DNA of 64,000 bases from contig NZ_JABAEF010000001.1 of the NCBI RefSeq assembly GCF_023701945.1, forward strand, positions 496,001 to 560,000, read 5' to 3'. Positions 17,437 to 25,238 of the stretch are shown here, in pieces. Origin of the DNA: Rhizobium sp. CG5 (lineage in GTDB: Bacteria > Pseudomonadota > Alphaproteobacteria > Rhizobiales > Rhizobiaceae). How positions within the stretch are numbered: the first letter of the stretch is position 1; every line of letters begins with the position of its first letter. The position numbers and the translations under genes are program-made. The notes under the pieces are model-generated. The model had not been told where the DNA came from. It saw only the letters and a list, made by a program, of their open reading frames with translations, and did not search any database.

Positions 17437-17691
17437 TCAGCCGAGAGAGCCGCGCTTCAGTCTGTCGAGCCAGTCGGCGCCGATCTTGTAACGCCGCAGC
17501 ACGTCGGCGGGATCTTCCGCATCGAGGCGGGCGAGGTAGCGGTAGATCTCCAGCGTCTGGGCGTCCATCTCACCGCGCCAATAGAAATACATGGCCGCGG
17601 CATATCGGGCCCGCCCGGACCATTCGATGCCGCACGGTAGCGTCACCAATTGCCATTGCGCTGCGGCTTCGCTTTCCGGTTCGGTGTCCAC
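17437..17691 (-). CDS. Small conserved-looking protein of unknown function
   Basis: 84 residues from GTG at 17691, with GAGG about 9 bases upstream inside the end of the GcvT-like gene. It is acidic at the N-terminus and otherwise rich in Tyr, Arg and Trp (YAAAMYFYWRGEMDAQTLEIYRYL). No motif was recognised. It lies 10 bp downstream of the GcvT-like gene in the minus-strand operon, so it may assist that pathway. Confidence 0.6.
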   Translation of the reverse strand: MDTEPESEAAAQWQLVTLPCGIEWSGRARYAAAMYFYWRGEMDAQTLEIYRYLARLDAEDPADVLRRYKIGADWLDRLKRGSLG

Positions 17692-17701
17692 CGCGATCGC
17701 C

Positions 17702-18922
17702 TCAGAACCGTCCCGGCGGGGTTACCGTGCGCCGCTCCAGCTTGATGAAGGGGCGCGGCACGATCTTGGCGCGCTTCATCATCTTCTGGTACTGAAGTTC
17801 CCGCAGCGCATAGATTTCCACCCACAGGTCGTCGGTGATGCGCTCGCCGAAGGGGCGCGTCAGGGTGGCGATGGCGATGTTGCGCTTGGCAAGCGGCGAC
17901 CAGATGCCGGCGGTGACGATCCCTGCCTCGCGGCTCTTGCGGTGGTAGACGAGGGCGTGCTCGGCGGCAATGTTGCCGTCGATCTCCAGCCCGACCAGAA
18001 TGTGGCGCAGCGATTTGGTCTGGCGCGCCTTGAGGATCGCGTCGCGACCGTTGAAGAACGGCTTTTCCGGATCGACCAGCCAGTCCAAACCGATTTCGTC
18101 GGGCATGCGCTCGCGGTCAGGGCGCAATGCCGCCTCGGCGGTGGTGAAATCGCCATTGGCGACGATGAAGCCGGCTTCGATGCGGGCCCGGTTCAGGGCA
18201 TTGTAGCCGATCGCCTTGAGACCGAAGATCTGGCCTGCCTGCCACAGCCGGTCCCAGAGCGACAGGGCGATAGCGGCCGGCGCAAAAAGCTCATACCCGA
18301 GGTCGCCGGTAAAGCCGGTGCGCGAAATCACCACCTCGCCGCCCTCATGGTCGAAGGCGGCCAGCTGGAACGGTTTCAGCGTCTCGACGCCCGAAAATCC
18401 GGCGGCGTCGAGCACGGAAAAGCTAGTCGGCCCCTGCAGGGCGAGAGCTGCCAGCGCCTCGGTTTCCTCCTCGATCGTGACGGTGAAACCCTCGGCGCTG
18501 TCGGCCAGCCAGGGCAGGTGGCGTTCCTGGCAGCACAGGCGGAAATCCGTGTCGGCCAAGCGAAACAGCGTGCCGTCGTCCAGCACATGGCCGTGATCGT
18601 CGCACCAGGCGGTGTAATGCACCCGGCCCGGACGCAGCTTGCGCACATCGCGCAGGGTGACGCGATTGAGGAAGCGCTCGGCATCGACGCCGCGGATGCG
18701 ATACTTCACCATGGGCGAAATGTCGAACAGGGCGGCGGTCGAGCGGATGGCGAAATATTCGAGTTCATCGTCGAAGACCGAGTGCGGTGCCTGGTAGCCC
18801 GCCCAGCTATACCAGTCATGGGTGGTCGACAGCGCCTGAAGCCGGGAATGGAACGGTGTTTCAAGACGCGGCGTGGCGATATGGGCTTGTCCGGCACGGC
18901 GCAGGGCGGGGTCGATGGTCAT
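17702..18922 (-). CDS. GcvT-like aminomethyltransferase / demethylase (T-protein family)
   Basis: 406 residues from ATG at 18922. The open frame upstream to 19105 lies inside the neighbouring gene and is not counted. Features of the GcvT fold include STAALFDISPMVKYRIRG, QGPTSFSVLDAAG, ISRTGFTGDLGYELF and a C-terminal barrel. Family members move one-carbon units from methylamines to tetrahydrofolate (glycine cleavage, dimethylglycine or DMSP demethylation). Beside a Rieske oxygenase and FAD oxidoreductases this points to breakdown of an N- or S-methyl compound, which is inference. The start overlaps the previous stop (ATGA). Confidence 0.82.
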   Translation of the reverse strand: MTIDPALRRAGQAHIATPRLETPFHSRLQALSTTHDWYSWAGYQAPHSVFDDELEYFAIRSTAALFDISPMVKYRIRGVDAERFLNRVTLRDVRKLRPGRVHYTAWCDDHGHVLDDGTLFRLADTDFRLCCQERHLPWLADSAEGFTVTIEEETEALAALALQGPTSFSVLDAAGFSGVETLKPFQLAAFDHEGGEVVISRTGFTGDLGYELFAPAAIALSLWDRLWQAGQIFGLKAIGYNALNRARIEAGFIVANGDFTTAEAALRPDRERMPDEIGLDWLVDPEKPFFNGRDAILKARQTKSLRHILVGLEIDGNIAAEHALVYHRKSREAGIVTAGIWSPLAKRNIAIATLTRPFGERITDDLWVEIYALRELQYQKMMKRAKIVPRPFIKLERRTVTPPGRF

Positions 18923-20478
18923 CGTCTGTCTCCGGCAAGGATATGGCGCGCCGAAAGCAGGCCCGGCAGGCCGGAAATGCCGCCGCCGGGATGGGCGCCG
19001 GCGCTGGCGAGAAAAAGACCCCGGAGCGGCGTTTCGTAGCGCGAAGCGGCCTGGACCGGCCGGTTGACCAGAAGCTGGTCGGCCTGCAGTTCGCCGTGAT
19101 GCCAATGGCCGCCGGGCATGCGATAGGCGGCCTCGATATCCGGCGGCACCATCAGCCGTGCGCCGCGAACGGTTGCGGTGATGCCGGGGGCGTGACGCTC
19201 GAGCACGGAGAGCGCAGCGGCCTGAAGCCTGGCCCGTCCGGTCTCCCAGCCTTCCTTCAGCGTGTAGGGCACGAAGGGGATCAGCGCAGACAATGTGGCG
19301 GCGCCGGAGGGCGCAAGCCCAGGTTGCGCCAGGCTGGGGATCATGACCTCCATCACCGGGTCGCCGGAGAATTCCCCGTATTTCGACGGATTGAAGGCCG
19401 TCTCCACCTGTTGCATCGACCGGGCGATGACCAGCCGGCCGCGATGGGCTTGAGGCGTCAGGCCGGCAAAGGCCGGCGGCGCATCCAGCGCCAGATCGAG
19501 CCGGGCGACATTGCCCTTTGAGCGGATATTGGCGATGGCGCGCCGGAAGCCGGTGCCGATCTCGGCGGCGTCGACGAGGGTGAGGAAGGTTGCCTTCGGG
19601 TGAACGGCCGAGACGACCAGCGGCGCCGTCAGGGTCTCGCCGCTTTCCAGCGCGACGCCGCTGACCATGCCCCGGTCGGCCAGAATGCGCGCGACCGCGG
19701 CATTGGTGCGGATTGTGACGCCGGCTTTCAGAGCCCCTGCGACGAAAGCCTCGCCCAGCGCCTCCATCCCGCCTTGTGGCACGTACTGGCCGCCGGCCCG
19801 TCCGTTGGCCTCGCCGGTCAGGCGGTAATAGAGGCCAAGCAGCGAGGTGGGCGAGCGGGGGCCGAGCTGGATGCCGAGCGTGGCATCAAAGGCAATCAGC
19901 GCCTTCAGGCGGTCGTCGCTTAAATACTCGTCGCCGACATCGGCGACATTCATCAGCAGCATGCGCAGGAAATCGCGTCCTTCCTCGCGGCCCTTCAGCA
20001 GCAGGCCGAGGCCTGCCGAAGCGAATGCGGCGAGGTCGCCGCCGCTGACCTTGCCCATCGGCGGCGTCGTCCGCTTCAGAAAGCGTCGCAGGATGCCGGC
20101 CTGGAAGAGCAATTTGGTGCGAAGGGTGCGGAAACGCTCGGCCTCGTCGCTGGAAACGCCCGAGATTCGTTCGCCATAGGCTCCTTCGAGAATGACAGGG
20201 GGCTGGCCGGGCGACAGCACGACGGTCTCAAGTTCCGGGCCGCCGGACAGATGGGCCGGCAGGTCCAGCAGTGTCGCGACCTCGGGATCCAGCCGGTTGA
20301 TGATCTGGGCCGGGCCGTTCGAGCGGAAGCCGGGATGGAATTCGTCACCGCGCAGGGCGCCGCTGGCGACAGGCTCGGCCTCCAGGACGACGACCCGGCG
20401 TCCGCCGCGGGAGAGCGCTGCTGCGGCGGTCAGGCCGTTGTGGCCGCCGCCGATCACGATCGCATCAAATGACGTCAT
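18919..20478 (-). CDS. FAD-dependent oxidoreductase, phytoene-dehydrogenase-like (second copy)
   Basis: 519 residues. The N-terminal dinucleotide-binding motif is IVIGGGHNGLTAA at 7-19, and a C-terminal FAD motif (LASAGAHPGGGISGLPG) occurs near 490. These proteins are distant relatives of carotenoid desaturases and amine oxidases and are often of unknown substrate. It is a paralogue of the next gene upstream, overlaps it by 14 bp, and couples to the GcvT-like gene by ATGA. In this setting it may oxidise an amine or C-N bond (inference). Confidence 0.82.
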   Translation of the reverse strand: MTSFDAIVIGGGHNGLTAAAALSRGGRRVVVLEAEPVASGALRGDEFHPGFRSNGPAQIINRLDPEVATLLDLPAHLSGGPELETVVLSPGQPPVILEGAYGERISGVSSDEAERFRTLRTKLLFQAGILRRFLKRTTPPMGKVSGGDLAAFASAGLGLLLKGREEGRDFLRMLLMNVADVGDEYLSDDRLKALIAFDATLGIQLGPRSPTSLLGLYYRLTGEANGRAGGQYVPQGGMEALGEAFVAGALKAGVTIRTNAAVARILADRGMVSGVALESGETLTAPLVVSAVHPKATFLTLVDAAEIGTGFRRAIANIRSKGNVARLDLALDAPPAFAGLTPQAHRGRLVIARSMQQVETAFNPSKYGEFSGDPVMEVMIPSLAQPGLAPSGAATLSALIPFVPYTLKEGWETGRARLQAAALSVLERHAPGITATVRGARLMVPPDIEAAYRMPGGHWHHGELQADQLLVNRPVQAASRYETPLRGLFLASAGAHPGGGISGLPGLLSARHILAGDRR

Positions 20479-22084
20479 GGGCCCCGCTCATATGTTGCCG
20501 GCCGCGTTTCAGGTCGCGCAGGATTTCAGCCGCCGCATTGCGGCCCGGTGCGCCCATGACCCCGCCGCCAGGATGGGTCGATGAGCCGCAGAGATAAAGG
20601 CCCTTCACAGGGCTGCGATACTGGGCGTAGCCGGGCACCGGCCGGTTGAACAGCAACTGGTCGAAGGTCAGTTCGCCCTGAAAGATATTGCCTTCCGTCA
20701 GCCCCACTTCGTCCTCGATCTCGCGCGGGGTGCGCACTTCCATATGCAGGATGCGGTCGCGGAAGCCGGGGGAATAGGTGGAAATCTGGCTGATGACCGT
20801 TTCGGCAAAGGCGTCGCGGTCGGCATTCGTCCAGTCGCGTCCGTCGACCTTGGGTGGGCAATATTGCACGAAGCAGCTCATGAAATGCTGGCCGGGCGGT
20901 GCCATGGTCGGATCAAGCGTGGTCGGGATCATCATGTCGACGAAGGGATCGGCAGACCATCGCCCGTCCTTCCAATCGTCATAGGCGCGTTCCATGCGCT
21001 CGACGCTGTCGGTGAAATGCATGTCGCCGCGGATGCAGTTGGAGGCCTGCGGCAGGGCTGGAAATTCCGGCAGGCTGTCGAGCGCGATGTTGAGCTTGCC
21101 CGACGAGCCGCGCATCTTGAAATGCCTGACCCGGTGCACGAAGCGTTCCGGCAGATCCTTTTCCTCGACAAGCTTCAGGAAGGTCCGCTTCACGTCGGCA
21201 TTCGACACGATGGTGCGACCGCGCACCTCTTCGCCACCGGCCAGCACGACGCCGGTGGCCTCGCCGCGGCGTGTCAGAACCTTCTCGACATCGGCGCCGG
21301 TGCGGATCGTGCCGCCGGCGGCCTGAAACGAACTGGCCAGCGCCCGGCTGATCGCGCCCATGCCGCCCCGCGCATAGCCCCAGGCGCCGACCGATCCGTC
21401 CACTTCCCCCATGTAGTGGTGCAGCAGCACATAGGCCGTGCCGGGCGACATAGGGCCGAGCGCCGTGCCGATGATCCCCGATAGCGCCAGATAGGCCTTC
21501 ACCACGTCGGTCTCGAAATATTCATCAAGGAAATCCGAGATGGACATGGTCCAGAACCGCAGGGTCGCGGCCATCTCGGCCGCTGAAAATTCGCCGAAGC
21601 GCTTGGCGATAAACAGCAGTTCGCCGATATCGCGCGGCTTGAAGGAAAACGGATCGGGTGCGGTGCGCATCAGCAGCGGCTGGATGAACCGGCACTGGCG
21701 CGTCACGTCGCGGGCGTAACGCTCATAGGCCTCCGCGTCGCGCTTCGACCAGCGGGCGAATTCGCGCCGGTGGCTGTCGTGGTCGCGATAGGAGGCGAGG
21801 TAATCGCCGTCCTTAGTGAACACCGCGCCGCCCTCGTAGGATATGATCTGCAGCCCGTGCTTGGGCAGCTCCAGGTCGCGCATGATCTCGGGGCGAAACA
21901 GGGAGCAGACATAGGAACAGTTGGAATAGAGAAAACCCGGCGTCAGCTCGCGGCTGGTGGCCGCACCGCCGACCCAGTCGTTCTTCTCCAGCACCAGGAC
22001 ATCCAGCCCGGCCTTCTGCAGATAACAGGCGGCGACAAGGCCGTTGTGACCGCCGCCGATCATCACCACGTCATGGGTCTTCAT
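20465..22084 (-). CDS. FAD-dependent oxidoreductase, phytoene-dehydrogenase-like (first copy)
   Basis: 539 residues from ATG at 22084, preceded by GGGGGC. An upstream in-frame ATG at 22159 would start inside the operator and is rejected. The FAD motif is VVMIGGGHNGLVAACYL and the C-terminal motif is LCGSSTHPGGGVMGAPG. It is clearly related to the following gene, and both may act as a pair or on successive intermediates. It is first in the minus-strand operon controlled from operator copy 3. Confidence 0.82.
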   Translation of the reverse strand: MKTHDVVMIGGGHNGLVAACYLQKAGLDVLVLEKNDWVGGAATSRELTPGFLYSNCSYVCSLFRPEIMRDLELPKHGLQIISYEGGAVFTKDGDYLASYRDHDSHRREFARWSKRDAEAYERYARDVTRQCRFIQPLLMRTAPDPFSFKPRDIGELLFIAKRFGEFSAAEMAATLRFWTMSISDFLDEYFETDVVKAYLALSGIIGTALGPMSPGTAYVLLHHYMGEVDGSVGAWGYARGGMGAISRALASSFQAAGGTIRTGADVEKVLTRRGEATGVVLAGGEEVRGRTIVSNADVKRTFLKLVEEKDLPERFVHRVRHFKMRGSSGKLNIALDSLPEFPALPQASNCIRGDMHFTDSVERMERAYDDWKDGRWSADPFVDMMIPTTLDPTMAPPGQHFMSCFVQYCPPKVDGRDWTNADRDAFAETVISQISTYSPGFRDRILHMEVRTPREIEDEVGLTEGNIFQGELTFDQLLFNRPVPGYAQYRSPVKGLYLCGSSTHPGGGVMGAPGRNAAAEILRDLKRGRQHMSGAHDVI

Positions 22085-22147
22085 GCTGCCCCCGGTTCGT
22101 CGCGTTTCCCAAAACTGACATGGAAAACCGTCGTTTGTCCAGTTATA

Positions 22148-22163
22148 TTGAATGAACATTCAG
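22148..22163. promoter_or_regulatory. TetR-type operator copy 3 (oxidoreductase operon / regulator region)
   Basis: TTGAATGAACATTCAG differs from copy 1 by a single base and shares the flanking ATA and CAA. It lies 64 bp upstream of the FAD oxidoreductase operon and about 220 bp from the divergent regulator gene. It could control the operon and perhaps autoregulate the regulator. Confidence 0.75.
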
Positions 22164-22382
22164 CAAGTTTGTTGCAAAGTCCGAGGATTGCATTACTCTG
22201 TGTGGAGACGAAAGGGCGTCGATGATCAGGCACGGTATCAGTTCGCGAAAGCGGGTGACGGGGCTGCATGCGGCCGGACACTGTTTGTGGGGTTCGGTCG
22301 CTCTCATGCGCGGCAAGGGTCTTGACAGGGACGCTGTCCGTCACGCTCATCTGAGGGCTGATGAACCGTGTGGAGGCCGATG

Positions 22383-23096
22383 ATGTCTTTGCACGCTGGC
22401 CTTCACGCTCACGACTGGACACATGGCATGAAATCGACAAACGCTCCCGCCGATGGGGTCGCGCCTGGCGACAGGAAAGGCCGCAAGGCCTCCAAGGAAA
22501 CCCGCCAGCTGCAACTGATCGAGGCAACGATCGATTCGCTGGCCAAGCGGGGTTATGCCGAGACGACGCTTGCCAATGTGGCCGATGGCGCCGGACTGTC
22601 GCGCGGCATCGTCAACTTCCATTTCGAAAGCAAGGAACGGCTGTTGATCGCCACCCTGCAGTCGATGGCGGACGAATATTCGGCCCATTGGATGGGCGCC
22701 TACGAGAAGGCCGGCCCGTCGTTTGCCGCCAGGCTCTGGGCGCTGGTGGCGGCGGATTTCGACCGAAAGATTACCACGCGGCGCAAGCTGGCGGCCTGGT
22801 GCGCGTTCTGGGGGGAGGCGAAGTCGCGGCCCACCTATCAGGCGCTGTGCGGCGCGCGGGACGCCCGTTACCAGCAACTGTTCGAGGAACTGGTGACGGG
22901 ACTGAAGGCGGAGGGCGCCTATGGCTTCGAGCCGAAGGCGACGACGCTGTCCCTTTGCGCCATGCTCGAAGGCCTCTGGTGGCGGCTGATGATGAGTGAC
23001 GGGCTGACGCGCGAAGAGGCGCACGCGGCGGCCATCGAATTTCTGGTGGGTCTTTTCCCGCGGCACATGAGCCGCGAAGGCCCCAACACACCCTAA
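22383..23096 (+). CDS. BetI-like TetR-family transcriptional regulator
   Basis: 237 residues from ATG at 22383 (GGAGG six bases upstream); ATG at 22380 or 22428 are alternatives. The helix-turn-helix reads TLANVADGAGLSRGIVNFHF, followed by ESKERLL, the classic TetR layout. The ligand domain resembles BetI, including the C-terminal GLWWRLMM segment. BetI represses choline/betaine genes in other bacteria. The three operators in this window share BetI-like symmetry, so this protein is the probable local repressor of oxygenase, aminotransferase, transporter and oxidoreductase genes. Its inducer is unknown. Confidence 0.85.
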   Translation: MSLHAGLHAHDWTHGMKSTNAPADGVAPGDRKGRKASKETRQLQLIEATIDSLAKRGYAETTLANVADGAGLSRGIVNFHFESKERLLIATLQSMADEYSAHWMGAYEKAGPSFAARLWALVAADFDRKITTRRKLAAWCAFWGEAKSRPTYQALCGARDARYQQLFEELVTGLKAEGAYGFEPKATTLSLCAMLEGLWWRLMMSDGLTREEAHAAAIEFLVGLFPRHMSREGPNTP

Positions 23097-23123
23097 AAAC
23101 CCCCTGATCAAGGAGACCCGGCC

Positions 23124-24206
23124 ATGAAGCTTGAAACTGCAAAACGACTGTCTGTTCTGTCCGTCCTGCTGTCTGGTCTCCTGGCCGGTGTCGCGCCCGC
23201 AGCGATTGCCGCCGACACCATCGTCGTCTTCGACTGGGCCGGTTATGAGGATCCCGCCTTCCACCCGGCCTATACCACCCAGTTCGGGTCAGAGCCCGAC
23301 TTTTCCTTCTTCGGCGACGAGGAAGAGGCGTTTCAGAAGCTGCGGTCCGGCTTCAAGGCGGATCTGGCCCATCCCTGTTCGCAGAGTGTGTCGAAGTGGC
23401 GCGAGGCCGGCCTGCTGGAACCGCTCGACACGTCCAAGCTCGCCCACTGGAACGACGTTCTGCCCGGCATCAAGACGATGAAGGGCCTGATGACATCGGC
23501 CGACGGAACGGCCTATTTCCTGCCCTTCGAGTGGGGCAATACGGTGCTGACCTATCGCACCGACACGGTGAAGCCGGAGGATGTGTCGTCGCTCAAGGCC
23601 TTCGCCGATCCGAAGTTCAAGGACCGCGTCTCGATCGGCGACAATGTCGACGATGCTTATGCGCTGGCAAGCCTTGCCATCGGCGTCAAGGACTGGACGA
23701 CGCTGACGGATGCGCAGTTCCAGCAGGCCTCCGACTTCCTGCGCGCCGTGCACAAGAATGTCCGGCTCTACTGGACCGACAATACCGATCTGAGCCAGGC
23801 GATCGCCGGCGGCGAGGTGGATCTGGCCTGGGCCTGGAACGAGACCGCCACCACGCTGACCGCCGACGGCGTGCCGGTGGCGATGAACAAGGATGCGGCG
23901 GAAGGCCTTTCCACCTGGGTCTGCGGCTATGTCCGGCTGAAGGGGGCGGCCGGCAGCGAGGAGCAGCAATATGCCTTCCTCAACGCCATCACCGATCCCT
24001 CGATCAGCGCCTATATGGTGGAAAGCTGGGGCTATGGCCATTCCAATGCCAAAGGCATGGCTGCGGTGGACCCCACCGTCCTGGCGGGCAAGGGCTTTGT
24101 CGATGTGGACAGGTTCACCGCCAATACCCTGTTCCAGTCCCCCCTGCCGACCGACCTGCGGCAGCGGATGATCGCGGAATTCGAGAAGATCAAGTCCGGC
24201 TACTGA
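23124..24206 (+). CDS. Periplasmic polyamine-type binding protein, PotD/PotF-like
   Basis: 360 residues with a Sec signal peptide (LSVLSVLLSGLLAGVAPAAIAAD, cleavage near residue 30). Family elements include VVFDWAGYEDPAF at the mature start and GEVDLAWAWNETATTL in the middle. The ribosome site AAGGAG precedes the ATG. It lies 27 bp after the regulator gene. It probably delivers substrate to the permease/ATPase set at 14553-17417, which has no binding protein of its own. Confidence 0.88.
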   Translation: MKLETAKRLSVLSVLLSGLLAGVAPAAIAADTIVVFDWAGYEDPAFHPAYTTQFGSEPDFSFFGDEEEAFQKLRSGFKADLAHPCSQSVSKWREAGLLEPLDTSKLAHWNDVLPGIKTMKGLMTSADGTAYFLPFEWGNTVLTYRTDTVKPEDVSSLKAFADPKFKDRVSIGDNVDDAYALASLAIGVKDWTTLTDAQFQQASDFLRAVHKNVRLYWTDNTDLSQAIAGGEVDLAWAWNETATTLTADGVPVAMNKDAAEGLSTWVCGYVRLKGAAGSEEQQYAFLNAITDPSISAYMVESWGYGHSNAKGMAAVDPTVLAGKGFVDVDRFTANTLFQSPLPTDLRQRMIAEFEKIKSGY

Positions 24207-24235
24207 GCCCCGACGCAGTCCGTCTGCCAAACACC

Positions 24236-24272
24236 GCAGGATGCGCCAGGTTTTCGCCACGCGTCCTGCGCC
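24236..24272. terminator. Imperfect hairpin between convergent genes
   Basis: GCAGGATGCG and CGCGTCCTGC can pair around a 14- to 16-base loop between the convergent binding-protein and response-regulator genes. There is no T-run, so a terminator role is only suggested by position. Confidence 0.3.
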
Positions 24273-24317
24273 TCTACAGCCGCAGTGGCCCGCGCCGTAT
24301 GTTACGCAGTGATGGTA

Positions 24318-25238
24318 TCACTCTCGCCACAGGACCCGAACCGCAAGCGTTGCGGCAGAGGTTCGCTTCTCGACGGCGAGCTTGTTGAAGATCTGCTCCA
24401 TGTGCTTGTTCACCGTGCGCGGCGACATTTCGAGGATATCGGCGATCTCCTTGTTGGATTTGCCATGGGCCACCCAGAGAAGCACTTCGGCCTCGCGCAG
24501 CGTCAGGCCGAAGGCCCGCGCCAATTGCTCCTCGTCGGCACCGCGGTGGCGGTCGATGAGCCGCAGCAGGATCTCGTCGTTCTGACCATCCGAAAGGCGG
24601 CGGAATTCGATGTCATGGCCGAGCCTGGCATAGTGAAAGACATTGGCATTGCCGCCTTGTTCCGTCACGGATCCTTCGCTTAGCCAGGACAGGATCTCCA
24701 GCGGCAGGTAGCTGTTGGTGTCTGAGCGGATGCCGACTTTCATCAGGAGATCGGCAGCCTGCGGCGTCGACCAGGCAATCAGGCCGTTGCTGTCGCAGGC
24801 GACCATCCAGCGGCCGGTCGAATCCAGTGCATAGCGGGCCGAGCGCGCCCGTCTCGCATTGCTCAGATGCACCCGCATGCGGGCAAACAACTGGTCGAGG
24901 CGTATCGGCTTGCTGACAAAGTCGACACCGCCGGCGGCCAGCGCTTTGACGACATGTTCGTTCTCATTATAGCCGGTCATGAAGATGACAGGCAGATCTT
25001 CGAAGCCCCGCGCCGCCTTGAGGATCTTGCAGGTATCGAAACCATCCAGGCCCGGCATCATCGCATCCATCAAGACGATATCGGGCGCCTTGGAGTTCGC
25101 CATCGAGATGGCATTGCGGCCGCTGGTGGAGGTATGCACCTCCAGTCCTTCCAGACTGAGCGCATCGGCCAGCATGGCCAGGGCCTCGTTCGAGTCGTCG
25201 ACAATCAGCACGCTGTTACCGTCGAAGGGATCAGGCAT
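24318..25238 (-). CDS. Response regulator with LuxR-type DNA-binding domain
   Basis: 306 residues. The receiver domain covers about 8-125: acidic pocket VDDS, phospho-acceptor Asp in IVLMDAMMPGLDG, and conserved Lys in SKPI. A middle region around 140-220 resembles a PAS-like domain. The C-terminal GerE helix-turn-helix (LTLREAEVLLWVAHGKSNKE, then IADILEMSPRTVNKH) covers 240-300. It overlaps the sensor kinase gene by 8 bp and is its obvious partner. The urea/amide transporter and formamidase genes that diverge from the kinase are probable targets. Confidence 0.9.
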   Translation of the reverse strand: MPDPFDGNSVLIVDDSNEALAMLADALSLEGLEVHTSTSGRNAISMANSKAPDIVLMDAMMPGLDGFDTCKILKAARGFEDLPVIFMTGYNENEHVVKALAAGGVDFVSKPIRLDQLFARMRVHLSNARRARSARYALDSTGRWMVACDSNGLIAWSTPQAADLLMKVGIRSDTNSYLPLEILSWLSEGSVTEQGGNANVFHYARLGHDIEFRRLSDGQNDEILLRLIDRHRGADEEQLARAFGLTLREAEVLLWVAHGKSNKEIADILEMSPRTVNKHMEQIFNKLAVEKRTSAATLAVRVLWRE

